From the NCBI GenBank assembly GCA_023396225.1, contig JAEWWT010000027.1, positions 1 to 64,000 of the forward strand: a DNA stretch of 64,000 nt. The letters are read 5' to 3'. The notes under the pieces are model-generated. The model was not told where the DNA came from, made no database searches, and saw only the letters and a list, made by a program, of their open reading frames with translations. Within the stretch, counting starts at the first letter, position 1, and each line of letters opens with the position of its first letter. Source of the stretch: Bacillota bacterium (lineage in GTDB: Bacteria; Bacillota; Clostridia; Oscillospirales; Ruminococcaceae). This document shows positions 24,803-32,561 of the stretch, piece by piece. Both the position numbers and the translations under genes were made by a program.

Positions 24803-25297
24803 ATGGAAAAGAAAAGTGCAATTTTTAAGTCATGCTTACAGCCTGCACCAAAGGTTCTTGTATCATGCAGAGGACTTGACGGGGAGGATAATGTTCTTGC
24901 TGTAGGCTACTGCGGAAACTGCAGTTATGCTCCTCCGATGGTTATGGTGGGAATTGTGCCGTCAAGGTATTCCTATAAAATGATAAAGGAATCAGGCTGT
25001 TTTGTTGTAAATCTTGTTGATGCAAGCTATCAGAAAGAATTCGATTATCTTGGGAAAAACAGCAAGCGTGACGGTGATAAGCTTGCTGAGATGAATATTA
25101 AGCTTGAAAATGGCAAGGTTGTAAATGCGCCGATTATGACAGATTGTCCTGTTAATATTGAATGTACAGTTGTGGACTCAATTGTGACAGGTTCGCATGA
25201 AATGTTTATCGGGAAAGTTGAATATGTTCATGCGGATGAATCAATGGTTGATAATGAAGGTAATATAGATTTTTCAAAAATTTGCTTTCTGAAGTAA
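24803..25297 (+). CDS. Flavin reductase-like (FMN-binding split barrel) protein
   Basis: The 164-residue protein fits the flavin-reductase-like split-barrel family: CLQPAPKVLVSCRGLDGEDNVLAVGYCGNCSYAPPMVMVGI, then a KESGCFVVNLVDASYQKEFDYLGKNSKRDGDK segment and a C-terminal strand ending in SHEMFIGKVEYVHAD. It would bind FMN and take part in electron transfer. It is the first gene of a run continuing to 28296 in which all intergenic gaps are short. The 164 bases upstream (24639-24802) show no confident promoter. Confidence 0.87.
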   Translation: MEKKSAIFKSCLQPAPKVLVSCRGLDGEDNVLAVGYCGNCSYAPPMVMVGIVPSRYSYKMIKESGCFVVNLVDASYQKEFDYLGKNSKRDGDKLAEMNIKLENGKVVNAPIMTDCPVNIECTVVDSIVTGSHEMFIGKVEYVHADESMVDNEGNIDFSKICFLK

Positions 25298-25335
25298 ACT
25301 AAAATTATAAAAATAATAATAAACGGAGAAACAGC

Positions 25336-25815
25336 ATGACAGATTACTCAAAAAAAGCAATGGATTTGTTTAAGCAGGGATATAACTGTTCACAGGCTGT
25401 ATTTGCTGCATTTTGTGACAAAACAGGGCTTGATGAAGAAACTGCTTTAAAAATTTCATCTTCATTTGGCGGAGGAATGGGCAGACTTCGTGAAGTCTGC
25501 GGAGCTGTAACAGGGATGTTTATGGTTGCAGGAATGTTGTACGGTTATTCTGATACAAAGGATAATAAATCAAAAACCGAACATTATAAGCGTATACAAA
25601 TGCTTGCTGATAAATTTATGCAGGAAAACGGCTCGATTATATGTCGTGAGCTATTGGGACTTGGTGCAGGAGCGGATAAGCCTGTTCCCGAACTGCGGAC
25701 AAATGAGTATTATAAGAAGCGTCCCTGTGCAGAACTTGTAGGTTGTGCAGCAGGAATTATGGAAGAATATATAAAAGAAAGGGAAGATGAAAATGAAAAT
25801 CGCATTACCTATTGA
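25336..25815 (+). CDS. C_GCAxxG_C_C family protein
   Basis: The 159-residue protein has the family cysteines: YNCSQAVFAAFC, then VCGAVTG (the GCAxxG-type box), IICRELLG, and RPCAELVGCAAGIMEEY. The family is redox-associated and common in anaerobes, function not established, often with flavodoxin-like or NifX-like neighbours. The start ATG 25336 follows ACGGAG. Its end overlaps the NifX-like gene start by about 29 bases in another frame, so translation is coupled. Confidence 0.9.
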   Translation: MTDYSKKAMDLFKQGYNCSQAVFAAFCDKTGLDEETALKISSSFGGGMGRLREVCGAVTGMFMVAGMLYGYSDTKDNKSKTEHYKRIQMLADKFMQENGSIICRELLGLGAGADKPVPELRTNEYYKKRPCAELVGCAAGIMEEYIKEREDENENRITY

Positions 25816-26164
25816 GGAAAAAACACTGAATACGCCTGTATGTGTATCGTTCGGAAGAACACCGTTTTTTGTGATTTTTGATACTGAAAGCGGGGAGTAT
25901 GAATTTATTGATAACAGTGCCGCTGCAAGTCAAGGTGGTGCGGGGATAAAAGCTGCCCAGCTTCTTGCAGATAAAGGAGTTAAAGCGGTTATTACATTCC
26001 GCTGCGGAGAAAATGCGGCAGAGGTATTAAAACCAGCAGAAATTACGCTTTACAAGGCAGTTGAAGGAACAGCCTTTGATAATATTGAAAAGTTTAGGTT
26101 AGAAGAGTTATCTCTATTGAATGATATTCATCCCGGCTTTCATAATCATGGGGACAAGGTTTAA
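25787..26164 (+). CDS. NifX/NifB-like dinitrogenase cofactor-family protein 1
   Basis: The 125-residue protein is of the dinitrogenase iron-molybdenum cofactor biosynthesis (NifX/NifY/VnfX) family: KIALPIEEKTLNTPVCVSFGRTPFFVIFD, then SQGGAGIKAAQLLADKGVKAVITFRCGENAAEVL. It lacks NifB's radical SAM domain. Stand-alone relatives are thought to bind Fe-S or metallo-cofactors. Either ATG 25787 or 25793 may serve; AGGGAAG fits the latter well. No nitrogenase genes are in the window, so nitrogen fixation cannot be inferred. Confidence 0.85.
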   Translation: MKMKIALPIEEKTLNTPVCVSFGRTPFFVIFDTESGEYEFIDNSAAASQGGAGIKAAQLLADKGVKAVITFRCGENAAEVLKPAEITLYKAVEGTAFDNIEKFRLEELSLLNDIHPGFHNHGDKV

Positions 26165-26237
26165 TTGATGTGTTTTCAAACTAAAGGTTTTATTTTTCTG
26201 ATAAAATCCATAAAGCTTAGAAAGGATGATCATACTA

Positions 26238-27074
26238 ATGCAGATTGCTGTGTTAAGCGGTAAGGGCGGAACAGGAAAAACATTCATTTCTGTCAATCTT
26301 TCATGTGTGGCTGAAAATGCGGTATATGTTGATTGTGATGTAGAAGAACCAAACGGACATCTTTTCTTAAAACCAGATATTACAGAAAAACAGCCTGTTG
26401 CTGTAGGCGTTCCTGAATGGGATAAAACGAAATGTACATTTTGCCGTAAATGTGTGGACTTTTGCCGATACAATGCACTTGCAATGATAAAAGAAAAGCT
26501 TTATGTTTTCAATGAAGTCTGCCATTCCTGCGGCGGATGTATGATATTATGTCCGCAGAAGGCCATTACCGAAAAGCCGAGAGAAATAGGGGTTATAGAA
26601 ACAGGGAAATCAAGTGAAGTTACCGTTCTGACAGGATGTCTTAATACAGGCGAGGTTTCGGGTGTGCCTGTAATAAAATCACTTCTTGAAAAGCTTGATG
26701 AGAGTAAGAATACTATAATTGACTGCCCTCCTGGAAGTGCTTGTGTTGTTATGGAAAGCATAAAAAGATCTGATTATTGTATTCTTGTTGCAGAGCCTAC
26801 ATTGTTCGGAGTGCATAATTTTCAGATGGTATATGAACTTGTCAAGCTCTTCAAAAAGCCGTTTGGAGCAGTTCTGAATAAGTGCTTTGACGGAGAAAAT
26901 CCTGCTGAGAATTTCTGTATAGAAAATAATATTTCAATACTTGCAAAGTTTCCTTATAATGATGAACTGGCAAAAATCAATTCATCAGGTCTTGTTGCAG
27001 TACGTGAGAATGCTAAATTTGCAGAACAGTTTAAACAGCTTTATTCAGCTATAAAAAAGGAGGCGGTTTCATGA
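26238..27074 (+). CDS. MinD/ParA-like P-loop ATPase with inserted ferredoxin domain 1
   Basis: The 278-residue cytoplasmic protein has a deviant Walker A motif (VLSGKGGTGKTF), an inserted 2[4Fe-4S] ferredoxin domain (CTFCRKCVDFCRYNAL and CHSCGGCMILCPQKAI, about residues 65-110), Walker A' region NTIIDCPPGSAC and VAEPT. Family members (Mrp/NBP35 relatives) are linked to Fe-S or metallocofactor assembly. I choose ATG 26238 because MQIAVLSGKGG is the family start; a first in-frame ATG at 26226 sits on the ribosome site as ATGATCATACTAATG, echoing the double starts seen elsewhere in this window. Its end overlaps the second ATPase gene. Confidence 0.9.
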   Translation: MQIAVLSGKGGTGKTFISVNLSCVAENAVYVDCDVEEPNGHLFLKPDITEKQPVAVGVPEWDKTKCTFCRKCVDFCRYNALAMIKEKLYVFNEVCHSCGGCMILCPQKAITEKPREIGVIETGKSSEVTVLTGCLNTGEVSGVPVIKSLLEKLDESKNTIIDCPPGSACVVMESIKRSDYCILVAEPTLFGVHNFQMVYELVKLFKKPFGAVLNKCFDGENPAENFCIENNISILAKFPYNDELAKINSSGLVAVRENAKFAEQFKQLYSAIKKEAVS

Positions 27075-27925
27075 AACAGCTTCTTGTTTTAAGTGGAAAA
27101 GGTGGAACAGGCAAAACAACGGTTACGTCAGCATTAATTGCATTTAGCAAAGCAAAAGCCTTTGCAGATTGTGACGTTGACGCACCTAACCTCCATCTTG
27201 TAACAGCACAAGATATCAAACCACAGACAAGTGATTATTATGGATTTCAGAAATCATATATTGATTCTGAAAAGTGCATAAACTGTGGACTATGTGAAGA
27301 AACCTGCCGATTTAATGCTATTCATGATTTTGTCGTTAATACTGCTCAATGCGAGGGTTGTGCGGTATGCTATGAAATCTGCCCTGCTCATGCAATAAAA
27401 ATGATGGATTTTTCGTCTGGGGAAATGATATTATATAAAGATGAAGTCAGAACGTTTTCAACTGCAAAGCTAAAAACGGGAAGCGGTGCATCAGGTAAGC
27501 TTGTTACTGCTGTAAAAAAACAGCTAAAAGACAATTCAGACAATGAAAGTTTTGCGATAATAGACGGATCGCCAGGAATTGGCTGTCCTGTTATAGCTTC
27601 AATTAGCGGTGTTAATATGGTTTTAATTGTTGCAGAGCCTACTGTTTCGGGAATACATGACATGAAAAGAATTATTGAAACAGCAAATAAATTTGGTGTA
27701 AAATGTGCTGTCTGTGTCAATAAATATGATGTAAATGAGGTAAACACAAAAAATATTGAGGAATATTGTTGTTCAATCGGCATTGAGGTTATTGGAAAAA
27801 TTCCATTTGACAGCATGGTTTCAAAAGCAGTAAATAGCTGCAAAAGTATAGCAGAATATCCCGAAAGTCCTGCAGCTAAAGCAATAGGGCAACTTTGGGA
27901 TGAGATAAAAAACAAATATATTTAG
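27071..27925 (+). CDS. MinD/ParA-like P-loop ATPase with inserted ferredoxin domain 2
   Basis: A 284-residue paralogue of the preceding ATPase: VLSGKGGTGKTTVTSAL, acidic DCDVDAPNLHLV, ferredoxin cysteines CINCGLCEETCRFNAI and CEGCAVCYEICPAHAI, and FAIIDGSPGIGCPVIAS. The two genes overlap by 4 bases (ATGA) and their products probably form a heterodimer, as is known for paired ATPases of this type. With the two NifX-like proteins and DUF134/DUF5320 they suggest assembly or trafficking of a metal cofactor; substrate unknown. Confidence 0.9.
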   Translation: MKQLLVLSGKGGTGKTTVTSALIAFSKAKAFADCDVDAPNLHLVTAQDIKPQTSDYYGFQKSYIDSEKCINCGLCEETCRFNAIHDFVVNTAQCEGCAVCYEICPAHAIKMMDFSSGEMILYKDEVRTFSTAKLKTGSGASGKLVTAVKKQLKDNSDNESFAIIDGSPGIGCPVIASISGVNMVLIVAEPTVSGIHDMKRIIETANKFGVKCAVCVNKYDVNEVNTKNIEEYCCSIGIEVIGKIPFDSMVSKAVNSCKSIAEYPESPAAKAIGQLWDEIKNKYI

Positions 27926-27939
27926 AGGAGAAAATTATT

Positions 27940-28296
27940 ATGAAAATAGCAACAGCTAGCGAAGGTAAAATGGTAACAGAGCATTTTGGACATTGCGAGG
28001 GCTTCAACATTTTTGATACCGAAAACGGCAAAATCACAGGAAGTGAATTTGTACTTAATCCAGGACACAGACCAGGTTTTCTTCCAGTTTTCCTCGCAGA
28101 TAAAGGTGTAAAGGTGATTATCTCCGGTGGAATGGGACAGGGTGCAATTGATATTTTTAACGAAAAGGGAATTGAAGTTATAGTGGGAGCTTCAGGAGTT
28201 GCTGAAGATGCGGTAAACAACTATTTGCAGGGCAAGCTTAAATCAACAGGCTCTGTTTGCCATGAACATCAGCACCATGATGAGTGCGGAGAATAA
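27940..28296 (+). CDS. NifX/NifB-like dinitrogenase cofactor-family protein 2
   Basis: The 118-residue protein has the NifX-family core (KIATASEGKMVTEHFGHCEGFNIFDTENG, GHRPGFLPVFLADKGVKVIISGGMGQGAIDIF) and ends in a His-rich tail (CHEHQHHDECGE) able to bind metal. It is more like stand-alone MTH1175-type proteins than protein 1 upstream. Start ATG 27940 lies behind AGAGGAG, 15 bases after the second ATPase. A strong terminator follows, so this closes the operon. Confidence 0.9.
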   Translation: MKIATASEGKMVTEHFGHCEGFNIFDTENGKITGSEFVLNPGHRPGFLPVFLADKGVKVIISGGMGQGAIDIFNEKGIEVIVGASGVAEDAVNNYLQGKLKSTGSVCHEHQHHDECGE

Positions 28297-28313
28297 TTAA
28301 AAATTGAAAATGA

Positions 28314-28352
28314 AGGGATATGCTTATAAATAGAGTATATCCCTTTTTTTAT
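28314..28352 (+). terminator. Terminator of the NifX/ATPase operon
   Basis: AGGGATATGC (28314-28323) pairs with GTATATCCCT (28335-28344) with one wobble, followed by TTTTTTTAT. Confidence 0.9.
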
Positions 28353-28431
28353 AAGTAAATCACCTAATCAAACAACATAATTTAAGTTATTAGTCTATAT
28401 TATAATGTTTTTAAAAACTAATACTGAATTC

Positions 28432-28475
28432 TAACACAAATAAACTGTTGTTGAATCAACGGTTTATTTGTGTTA
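28432..28475. repeat. Perfect inverted repeat 1 in intergenic region
   Basis: A 14-bp perfect outer stem (TAACACAAATAAAC at 28432-28445 against 28462-28475) encloses a further GTTG/CAAC pair, giving an almost continuous hairpin of 44 bases. It is downstream of a true terminator and has no T run, so it is unexplained. The 421-base gap 28345-28765 otherwise holds a second hairpin and a short reading frame. Confidence 0.55.
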
Positions 28476-28531
28476 TACTATAAAATAACAATAATGCAGG
28501 TGTTACAGAATGTATCATGGAAAACAGGATA

Positions 28532-28569
28532 AATATGATCACAACCAGCATAAAGTTTGTGATCATATT
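28532..28569. repeat. Perfect inverted repeat 2 in intergenic region
   Basis: AATATGATCACAA (28532-28544) and its exact complement (28557-28569) form a 13-bp stem with a 12-base loop, 57 bases after the first hairpin. Sequence is unrelated to that one. Function unknown; possible remnant ends of a small mobile element. Confidence 0.55.
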
Positions 28570-28657
28570 CTATATCAGAATTATTGTCAGATTAACAGCT
28601 TATGATAAAAATATAAGAATATTTTATACGTTAGCAACATCAAAGAGGCACAGTTAA

Positions 28658-28750
28658 ATGAATCAAAAAATTTTTTGTGAAGTCTTCTGGATACTATTTA
28701 AAAAAGCTTTCAGGAGCAAATTGCATACAGTTATAATAATTTCTTTGTGA
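28658..28750 (+). CDS. Short reading frame (30 codons) before the radical SAM gene
   Basis: ATG 28658 lies 9 bases behind AGAGG and opens 30 codons that start MNQKIFCEVFWILFKKAF and end in a hydrophobic VIIISL. It stops 15 bases before the radical SAM/SPASM gene. The peptide has one Cys, one Trp and several Lys/Arg. It could be a precursor peptide for the neighbouring enzyme, or the tail of a lost gene. Neither is shown. Confidence 0.25.
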   Translation: MNQKIFCEVFWILFKKAFRSKLHTVIIISL

Positions 28751-28765
28751 AAGTGAATAAGCCTT

Positions 28766-29626
28766 ATGAAAAGATTTTCTCGTATCTATATTGAAATCAC
28801 GAATGTATGTAATTTGTCGTGCAGCTTTTGCATCGGCAACGTTCGGGCTCCACGGTTTATGAGTGTTGACGAGTTTTCACATGTAATTCAGCAAGCAAAA
28901 CCGTATACGGATCACATTTATCTTCACGTGCTTGGAGAGCCTTTGGTACATCCTCAATTGGAAGAACTTATGTCTGTGGCATATCACTTCGGTATGCTTG
29001 TAAACATTACCACAAACGGTACGCTATTTTCTAAAACACAAAAAATACTGCTGGATGCACCTGCGTTGCGAAAAGTAAGTATATCATTGCATAGCATGGA
29101 GCCTGGCAGCACATATTGCAAGGAGGAGTATTTGCGAGATGTGGCATTATTTATTACAGCTGCAACAGGCAAAGGAATTTTATGTGAACTGAGAATGTGG
29201 AATCTGGGTGCTGACGATATTGATAATGAGACTGTTTTTACCGGTTTGTGTCGTCTTTTGGGGGTGGACGATGCAGCACAAGAAGCTGCACTGAGTAATA
29301 TCAGTGAAAAAGGCAGCACCACACTAGCACCGCATCTTTTCCTTGGGAAGGCTGTCCGTTTTACGTGGCCAAGCATGGCTGAACCTCCCACAGAGCAGCC
29401 AATATTCTGTTATGGACTAAGAAACCAGATGGCTGTACTGAGCGATGGCACTGTAGTACCTTGCTGTCTGGACAGTCGAGGTGACATTCCACTGGGCAAC
29501 ATTTTTCAAGTACCACTTGCTCAAATTTTGTCAAGTGAACGTGCGCAGGCGCTTTATAAAGGCTTTTCGAAACGACAACCTAGTGAGGAGCTTTGCCGAC
29601 GATGTGGGTACGCAAAACGTTTTTAA
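28766..29626 (+). CDS. Radical SAM/SPASM domain protein
   Basis: The 286-residue protein has the radical SAM triad C-x3-C-x2-C in VCNLSCSFC near its start and a glycine-rich LHVLGEPLVHP strand. A C-terminal auxiliary-cluster region follows (FCYGLRNQMAVLSDGTVVPCCLDSRG, then LCRRCGYAKRF), as in SPASM/twitch proteins. Such enzymes modify peptides, proteins or small molecules; no substrate can be named. Codons are visibly richer in G and C (for example around 29400-29600) than in neighbouring genes, suggesting recent acquisition. A three-gene ABC exporter follows 43 bases later on the same strand. Confidence 0.85.
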   Translation: MKRFSRIYIEITNVCNLSCSFCIGNVRAPRFMSVDEFSHVIQQAKPYTDHIYLHVLGEPLVHPQLEELMSVAYHFGMLVNITTNGTLFSKTQKILLDAPALRKVSISLHSMEPGSTYCKEEYLRDVALFITAATGKGILCELRMWNLGADDIDNETVFTGLCRLLGVDDAAQEAALSNISEKGSTTLAPHLFLGKAVRFTWPSMAEPPTEQPIFCYGLRNQMAVLSDGTVVPCCLDSRGDIPLGNIFQVPLAQILSSERAQALYKGFSKRQPSEELCRRCGYAKRF

Positions 29627-29668
29627 GAAAATAATCAATTAATAAATATTTACTTTAGGAGAAGAAGT

Positions 29669-30517
29669 ATGATAAACGTAGAAAAGCTTAATTTTAGCTA
29701 TACAGACCGTCCGTTCATAAAAGACGTTAGCTTTGATGTAAAAAATGGAGAAATATTTGGATTTCTTGGGCCGTCAGGTGCGGGTAAAAGTACGCTGCAG
29801 AAAATCCTTATCGGTATAATTAAAAATTACAGTGGAAGCGTTATTGTGAATGGAAGCGGAATCAAGAGCATAAGCAATAGCTTTTATGAACACATCGGAA
29901 TTGATTTTGAGTTTCCAAGTTTTTATGAAAAGCTCAGTGCTCGCCAAAACCTTGAGTTTTTTTCCTCTCTCTATTCGGGGGAAAAACGCAATATAGACGA
30001 GTTGCTTAAATCTGTTGGGCTTCAAAACGACGCAGACAAAAAAGCCGGCGACTTCTCAAAGGGTATGAAAAGTCGTCTTAACTTTATTAAGGCACTTATT
30101 CATGACCCAGAACTCCTTTTTCTTGATGAACCGACTAGTGGTCTTGACCCGACTAACAGCCGACTTATGAAGGATGTGATCTTAAATGAACGCAGTCGTG
30201 GTAAAACAATAATTCTTACCACTCACAATATGGAGGATGCTGCAGAGCTGTGCGATCGTGTAGCGTTTATTGTTGACGGTGAAATTAAGGCGATGGATAC
30301 CCCCCATAACTTAATTATGAAAAAAAGTGCCTCTGAAATTATCTATACATATAAAGAAAATGGTACAGAAAAAACAGGCAGATGCATACTTGAAAAAACT
30401 AATGAGGATTTAATGCTTAAAACACTCATCTCTCAGAATCGTATTCTCACCATTCATTCAAAGGAACAGACTCTTGGTGATGTTTTTATGGACGTAACAG
30501 GAAGGCGACTGTCATGA
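29669..30517 (+). CDS. ABC transporter ATP-binding protein
   Basis: The 282-residue ATPase has Walker A GPSGAGKS, Walker B LLFLDEPTSGLD and the switch His in LTTHNMEDA. The signature is FSKGMKSR, where the usual second Gly is Lys. The C-terminal 70 residues (after MDTPHNLI) are a family tail. It resembles ATPases of fluoroquinolone-export-like operons. ATG 29669 follows TAGGAGAAG. Its stop overlaps the start of the first permease by 4 bases (ATGA). Confidence 0.9.
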   Translation: MINVEKLNFSYTDRPFIKDVSFDVKNGEIFGFLGPSGAGKSTLQKILIGIIKNYSGSVIVNGSGIKSISNSFYEHIGIDFEFPSFYEKLSARQNLEFFSSLYSGEKRNIDELLKSVGLQNDADKKAGDFSKGMKSRLNFIKALIHDPELLFLDEPTSGLDPTNSRLMKDVILNERSRGKTIILTTHNMEDAAELCDRVAFIVDGEIKAMDTPHNLIMKKSASEIIYTYKENGTEKTGRCILEKTNEDLMLKTLISQNRILTIHSKEQTLGDVFMDVTGRRLS

Positions 30518-31203
30518 GAATATTGAATTTAATTAGAGGCGATCTGCGTTTTATAGCCAAATACGGCATCGCATTTATCTATGTTGCTTTCACGCTTTTG
30601 TATCTTGCCATATTGTCAATTATCGGCGGCAGCGCACGTCAGATTACCGCATCCATACTTATTTATACCGACCCTGCAGCTATGGGACTATTTTTTATGG
30701 GCGCATTCATTATGCTTGAAAAGAGCCAGAGTGTTAACTGTTCTATTGCGGTAACACCCGTTACCATTAATGAATATATTATTTCAAAGGTTGTGTCTCT
30801 GCTTGTCCCAGGAACAATAGTTGGTGGATTGCTGTGTCTGTTCGCAGCACCTCAAAGTCTTATAACTGCAATACCTGCTATTATGTCTGCTTCGGCACTT
30901 TTTTCAATGTGCGGTCTTATCTGTGCTGTAAATTCTAAGTCGCTGAACGGTTTTCTTATTGTGGTAATACCCTTTGAATTAACTATTTGTCTGCCTGCAG
31001 TGCTTTATGTTTTCAAAATAATTAGCTCGGATTTGTGGCTAATTCATCCGGGCATTGCTGCAATGAGGCTTATACTTGGCGGAGAAGAGCTTTGGTATCT
31101 GTGCATACTTTCAGGGCTTTTGTGGTTGATACCTGCATTTATATTCTGCCGAAAAGCGGTAATGAAATATTTTTGTGAACTGGGAGGGGGAAATATTATA
31201 TGA
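30514..31203 (+). CDS. ABC transporter permease 1, fluoroquinolone-export-like
   Basis: The 229-residue membrane protein has six hydrophobic segments, starting RGDLRFIAKYGIAFIYVAFTLLYLAILS, then YTDPAAMGLFFMGAFIMLEKSQSVNCSIAVTPVT and EYIISKVVSLLVPGTIVGGLL. The pattern (a sentence like DPAALGLFF, ExxxxSxxxxLxVTP) is that of the small ABC-2 permeases annotated as fluoroquinolone exporters. Substrate here is unknown. The stop overlaps permease 2 by ATGA, so a heterodimeric channel is likely. Confidence 0.82.
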   Translation: MRILNLIRGDLRFIAKYGIAFIYVAFTLLYLAILSIIGGSARQITASILIYTDPAAMGLFFMGAFIMLEKSQSVNCSIAVTPVTINEYIISKVVSLLVPGTIVGGLLCLFAAPQSLITAIPAIMSASALFSMCGLICAVNSKSLNGFLIVVIPFELTICLPAVLYVFKIISSDLWLIHPGIAAMRLILGGEELWYLCILSGLLWLIPAFIFCRKAVMKYFCELGGGNII

Positions 31204-31913
31204 AAGCTATTTTTCTGTCCTTCCGACGATTTTTACTGAGCGTGCTTGATGATTATATGCTTGTTGCCTGCATGATTATGCCTATAATTATGGGCGGGGC
31301 TTTTCGCTTCGGTATACCCGCACTTGAAAGCTACCTTTGCGATACCTTTTCTCAACAGTCGATATTGTCACCTTACTACCTCATTTTTGACCTTGTTATT
31401 GCTATAATGATACCGATGATGTTTTCTTTTGCAGGTGTAATGACCACTCTTGAGGAGATTGACAACGGAACAGCACGTTATCTTATGGTAACACCCTTAG
31501 GGAAATGGGGGTATCTTATTTCGCGTATTGGTATTACCTCGGGTGTAAGCGTAATTTATTCAGTAATTGCAGTTATGTTTTTTGGGCTTGCAAATATTAG
31601 CTTTATAATGAATATTGCAGTATCGGTATTGTGTGCGGTTACGGGGATAATTATATCAGTTTTTGTTGTAGCATTTGCAGGAAACAAGGTTGAGGGTATG
31701 GCGCTCATTAAGTTGAGCGGAATAATAATATTAGGTATACCCGCAGTGTTTTTTCTTCCTACACCTATAAAATATATAGCCTGTATATTTCCTAGCTATT
31801 GGTTCACTGTAATGGCTTGTAACGAAAACTATCTCTATATGTTTCCAACTCTGCTTGTGTCTGTAATATGGGTTATACCGATATACAGAAAATTCACTTG
31901 TAAGCTGGTATAG
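31200..31913 (+). CDS. ABC transporter permease 2
   Basis: The 237-residue membrane protein has six predicted helices (first at about residues 20-40). Its motif MFSFAGVMTTLEEIDNGTARYLMVTPLGKWGYLISRI is typical of ABC-2 permeases, in which the EE-x5-T-x5-TP cytoplasmic loop contacts the ATPase. It overlaps permease 1 and completes a three-gene exporter with 29669-30517. Confidence 0.82.
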   Translation: MKAIFLSFRRFLLSVLDDYMLVACMIMPIIMGGAFRFGIPALESYLCDTFSQQSILSPYYLIFDLVIAIMIPMMFSFAGVMTTLEEIDNGTARYLMVTPLGKWGYLISRIGITSGVSVIYSVIAVMFFGLANISFIMNIAVSVLCAVTGIIISVFVVAFAGNKVEGMALIKLSGIIILGIPAVFFLPTPIKYIACIFPSYWFTVMACNENYLYMFPTLLVSVIWVIPIYRKFTCKLV

Positions 31914-31944
31914 TCGTAGTAAAAAGGATTTGGAGGAACGTTAA

Positions 31945-32301
31945 ATGGAAATTAAGCAAGTATTAACTAGAGTTTATGTAAATGATATAAATAGTGCAAT
32001 AGAATTCTATGAAGGATTATTTCAAAATAAGTGCAGTTTAAGGTTTAGTTATAAAGAAGTGAATCTGGATTTGGCTCAGGTTGAGAGCATTTTGATTTTG
32101 TGTGGTTCTGAAAAAGCTTTGGAAACTTTTCGTGACACAAAAGTAACATTTTTAGTGGATTCAGTTACTGAATTCAGAGATTATTTGTTAAAGCATGATG
32201 CAAAAATAATAAGAGATTTGAAAAAAGTACCAACTGGAACCAATATGACTGTAAAGCATAAAGACGGGACAATTGCTGAGTATGTCGAGAATAATAATTA
32301 A
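31945..32301 (+). CDS. VOC (glyoxalase-fold) protein
   Basis: The 118-residue protein fits a single vicinal-oxygen-chelate domain: VLTRVYVNDINSAIEFYEGLFQNKCSLRF at the start and a C-terminal strand MTVKHKDGTIAEYVE. The metal-binding His/Glu set typical of glyoxalase I is incomplete (no His in the first strand), so it may be a binding or resistance-type protein and not an enzyme. ATG 31945 lies behind TTGGAGGAA. It is 31 bases after the ABC exporter and could be in the same operon. Confidence 0.75.
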   Translation: MEIKQVLTRVYVNDINSAIEFYEGLFQNKCSLRFSYKEVNLDLAQVESILILCGSEKALETFRDTKVTFLVDSVTEFRDYLLKHDAKIIRDLKKVPTGTNMTVKHKDGTIAEYVENNN

Positions 32302-32421
32302 TTCACAGAACTTTTGCCTATAGCATATGAAATAATGAATAAGATAAATGGCGAAGACACAGTTCATTCTGAATTAAGTTTCAGACAGCTTTATAAAACT
32401 ACAGACGTTATTCTCTTGTGA
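32302..32421 (+). pseudogene. Short coding-like remnant after the VOC gene
   Basis: Directly after the VOC stop an open frame without start reads LPIAYEIMNKINGED and FRQLYKTTDV before a stop at about 32419. I do not recognise it. It looks like the end of a lost gene. The rest of the 260-base gap up to 32561 contains only the terminator at 32473-32533. Confidence 0.25.
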
Positions 32422-32472
32422 ATTTTTAGAAGTTACATCCTTTTTTATAAAGGCCTTGGTATCTTTGCCATA

Positions 32473-32533
32473 AAAATACTTCCTTTAAGATTTGAATTTG
32501 TTATCTTAATTCTTATCTGAAAGGAAGTATTTT
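32473..32533. terminator. Bidirectional terminator between VOC and reductase genes
   Basis: AAAATACTTCCTTT (32473-32486) and its exact complement (32520-32533) form a 14-bp stem with A and T tracts on either side, between two convergent genes. The loop is long (33 bases). Confidence 0.65.
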
Positions 32534-32561
32534 ATTTACACAGATTATTATATTTAGATTG

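Noticed and set aside
25787..28296. Nitrogen fixation genes
   Set aside because: The NifX-like and MinD/ferredoxin genes belong to stand-alone families common in anaerobes. No nifHDK, nifE or nifN is present.
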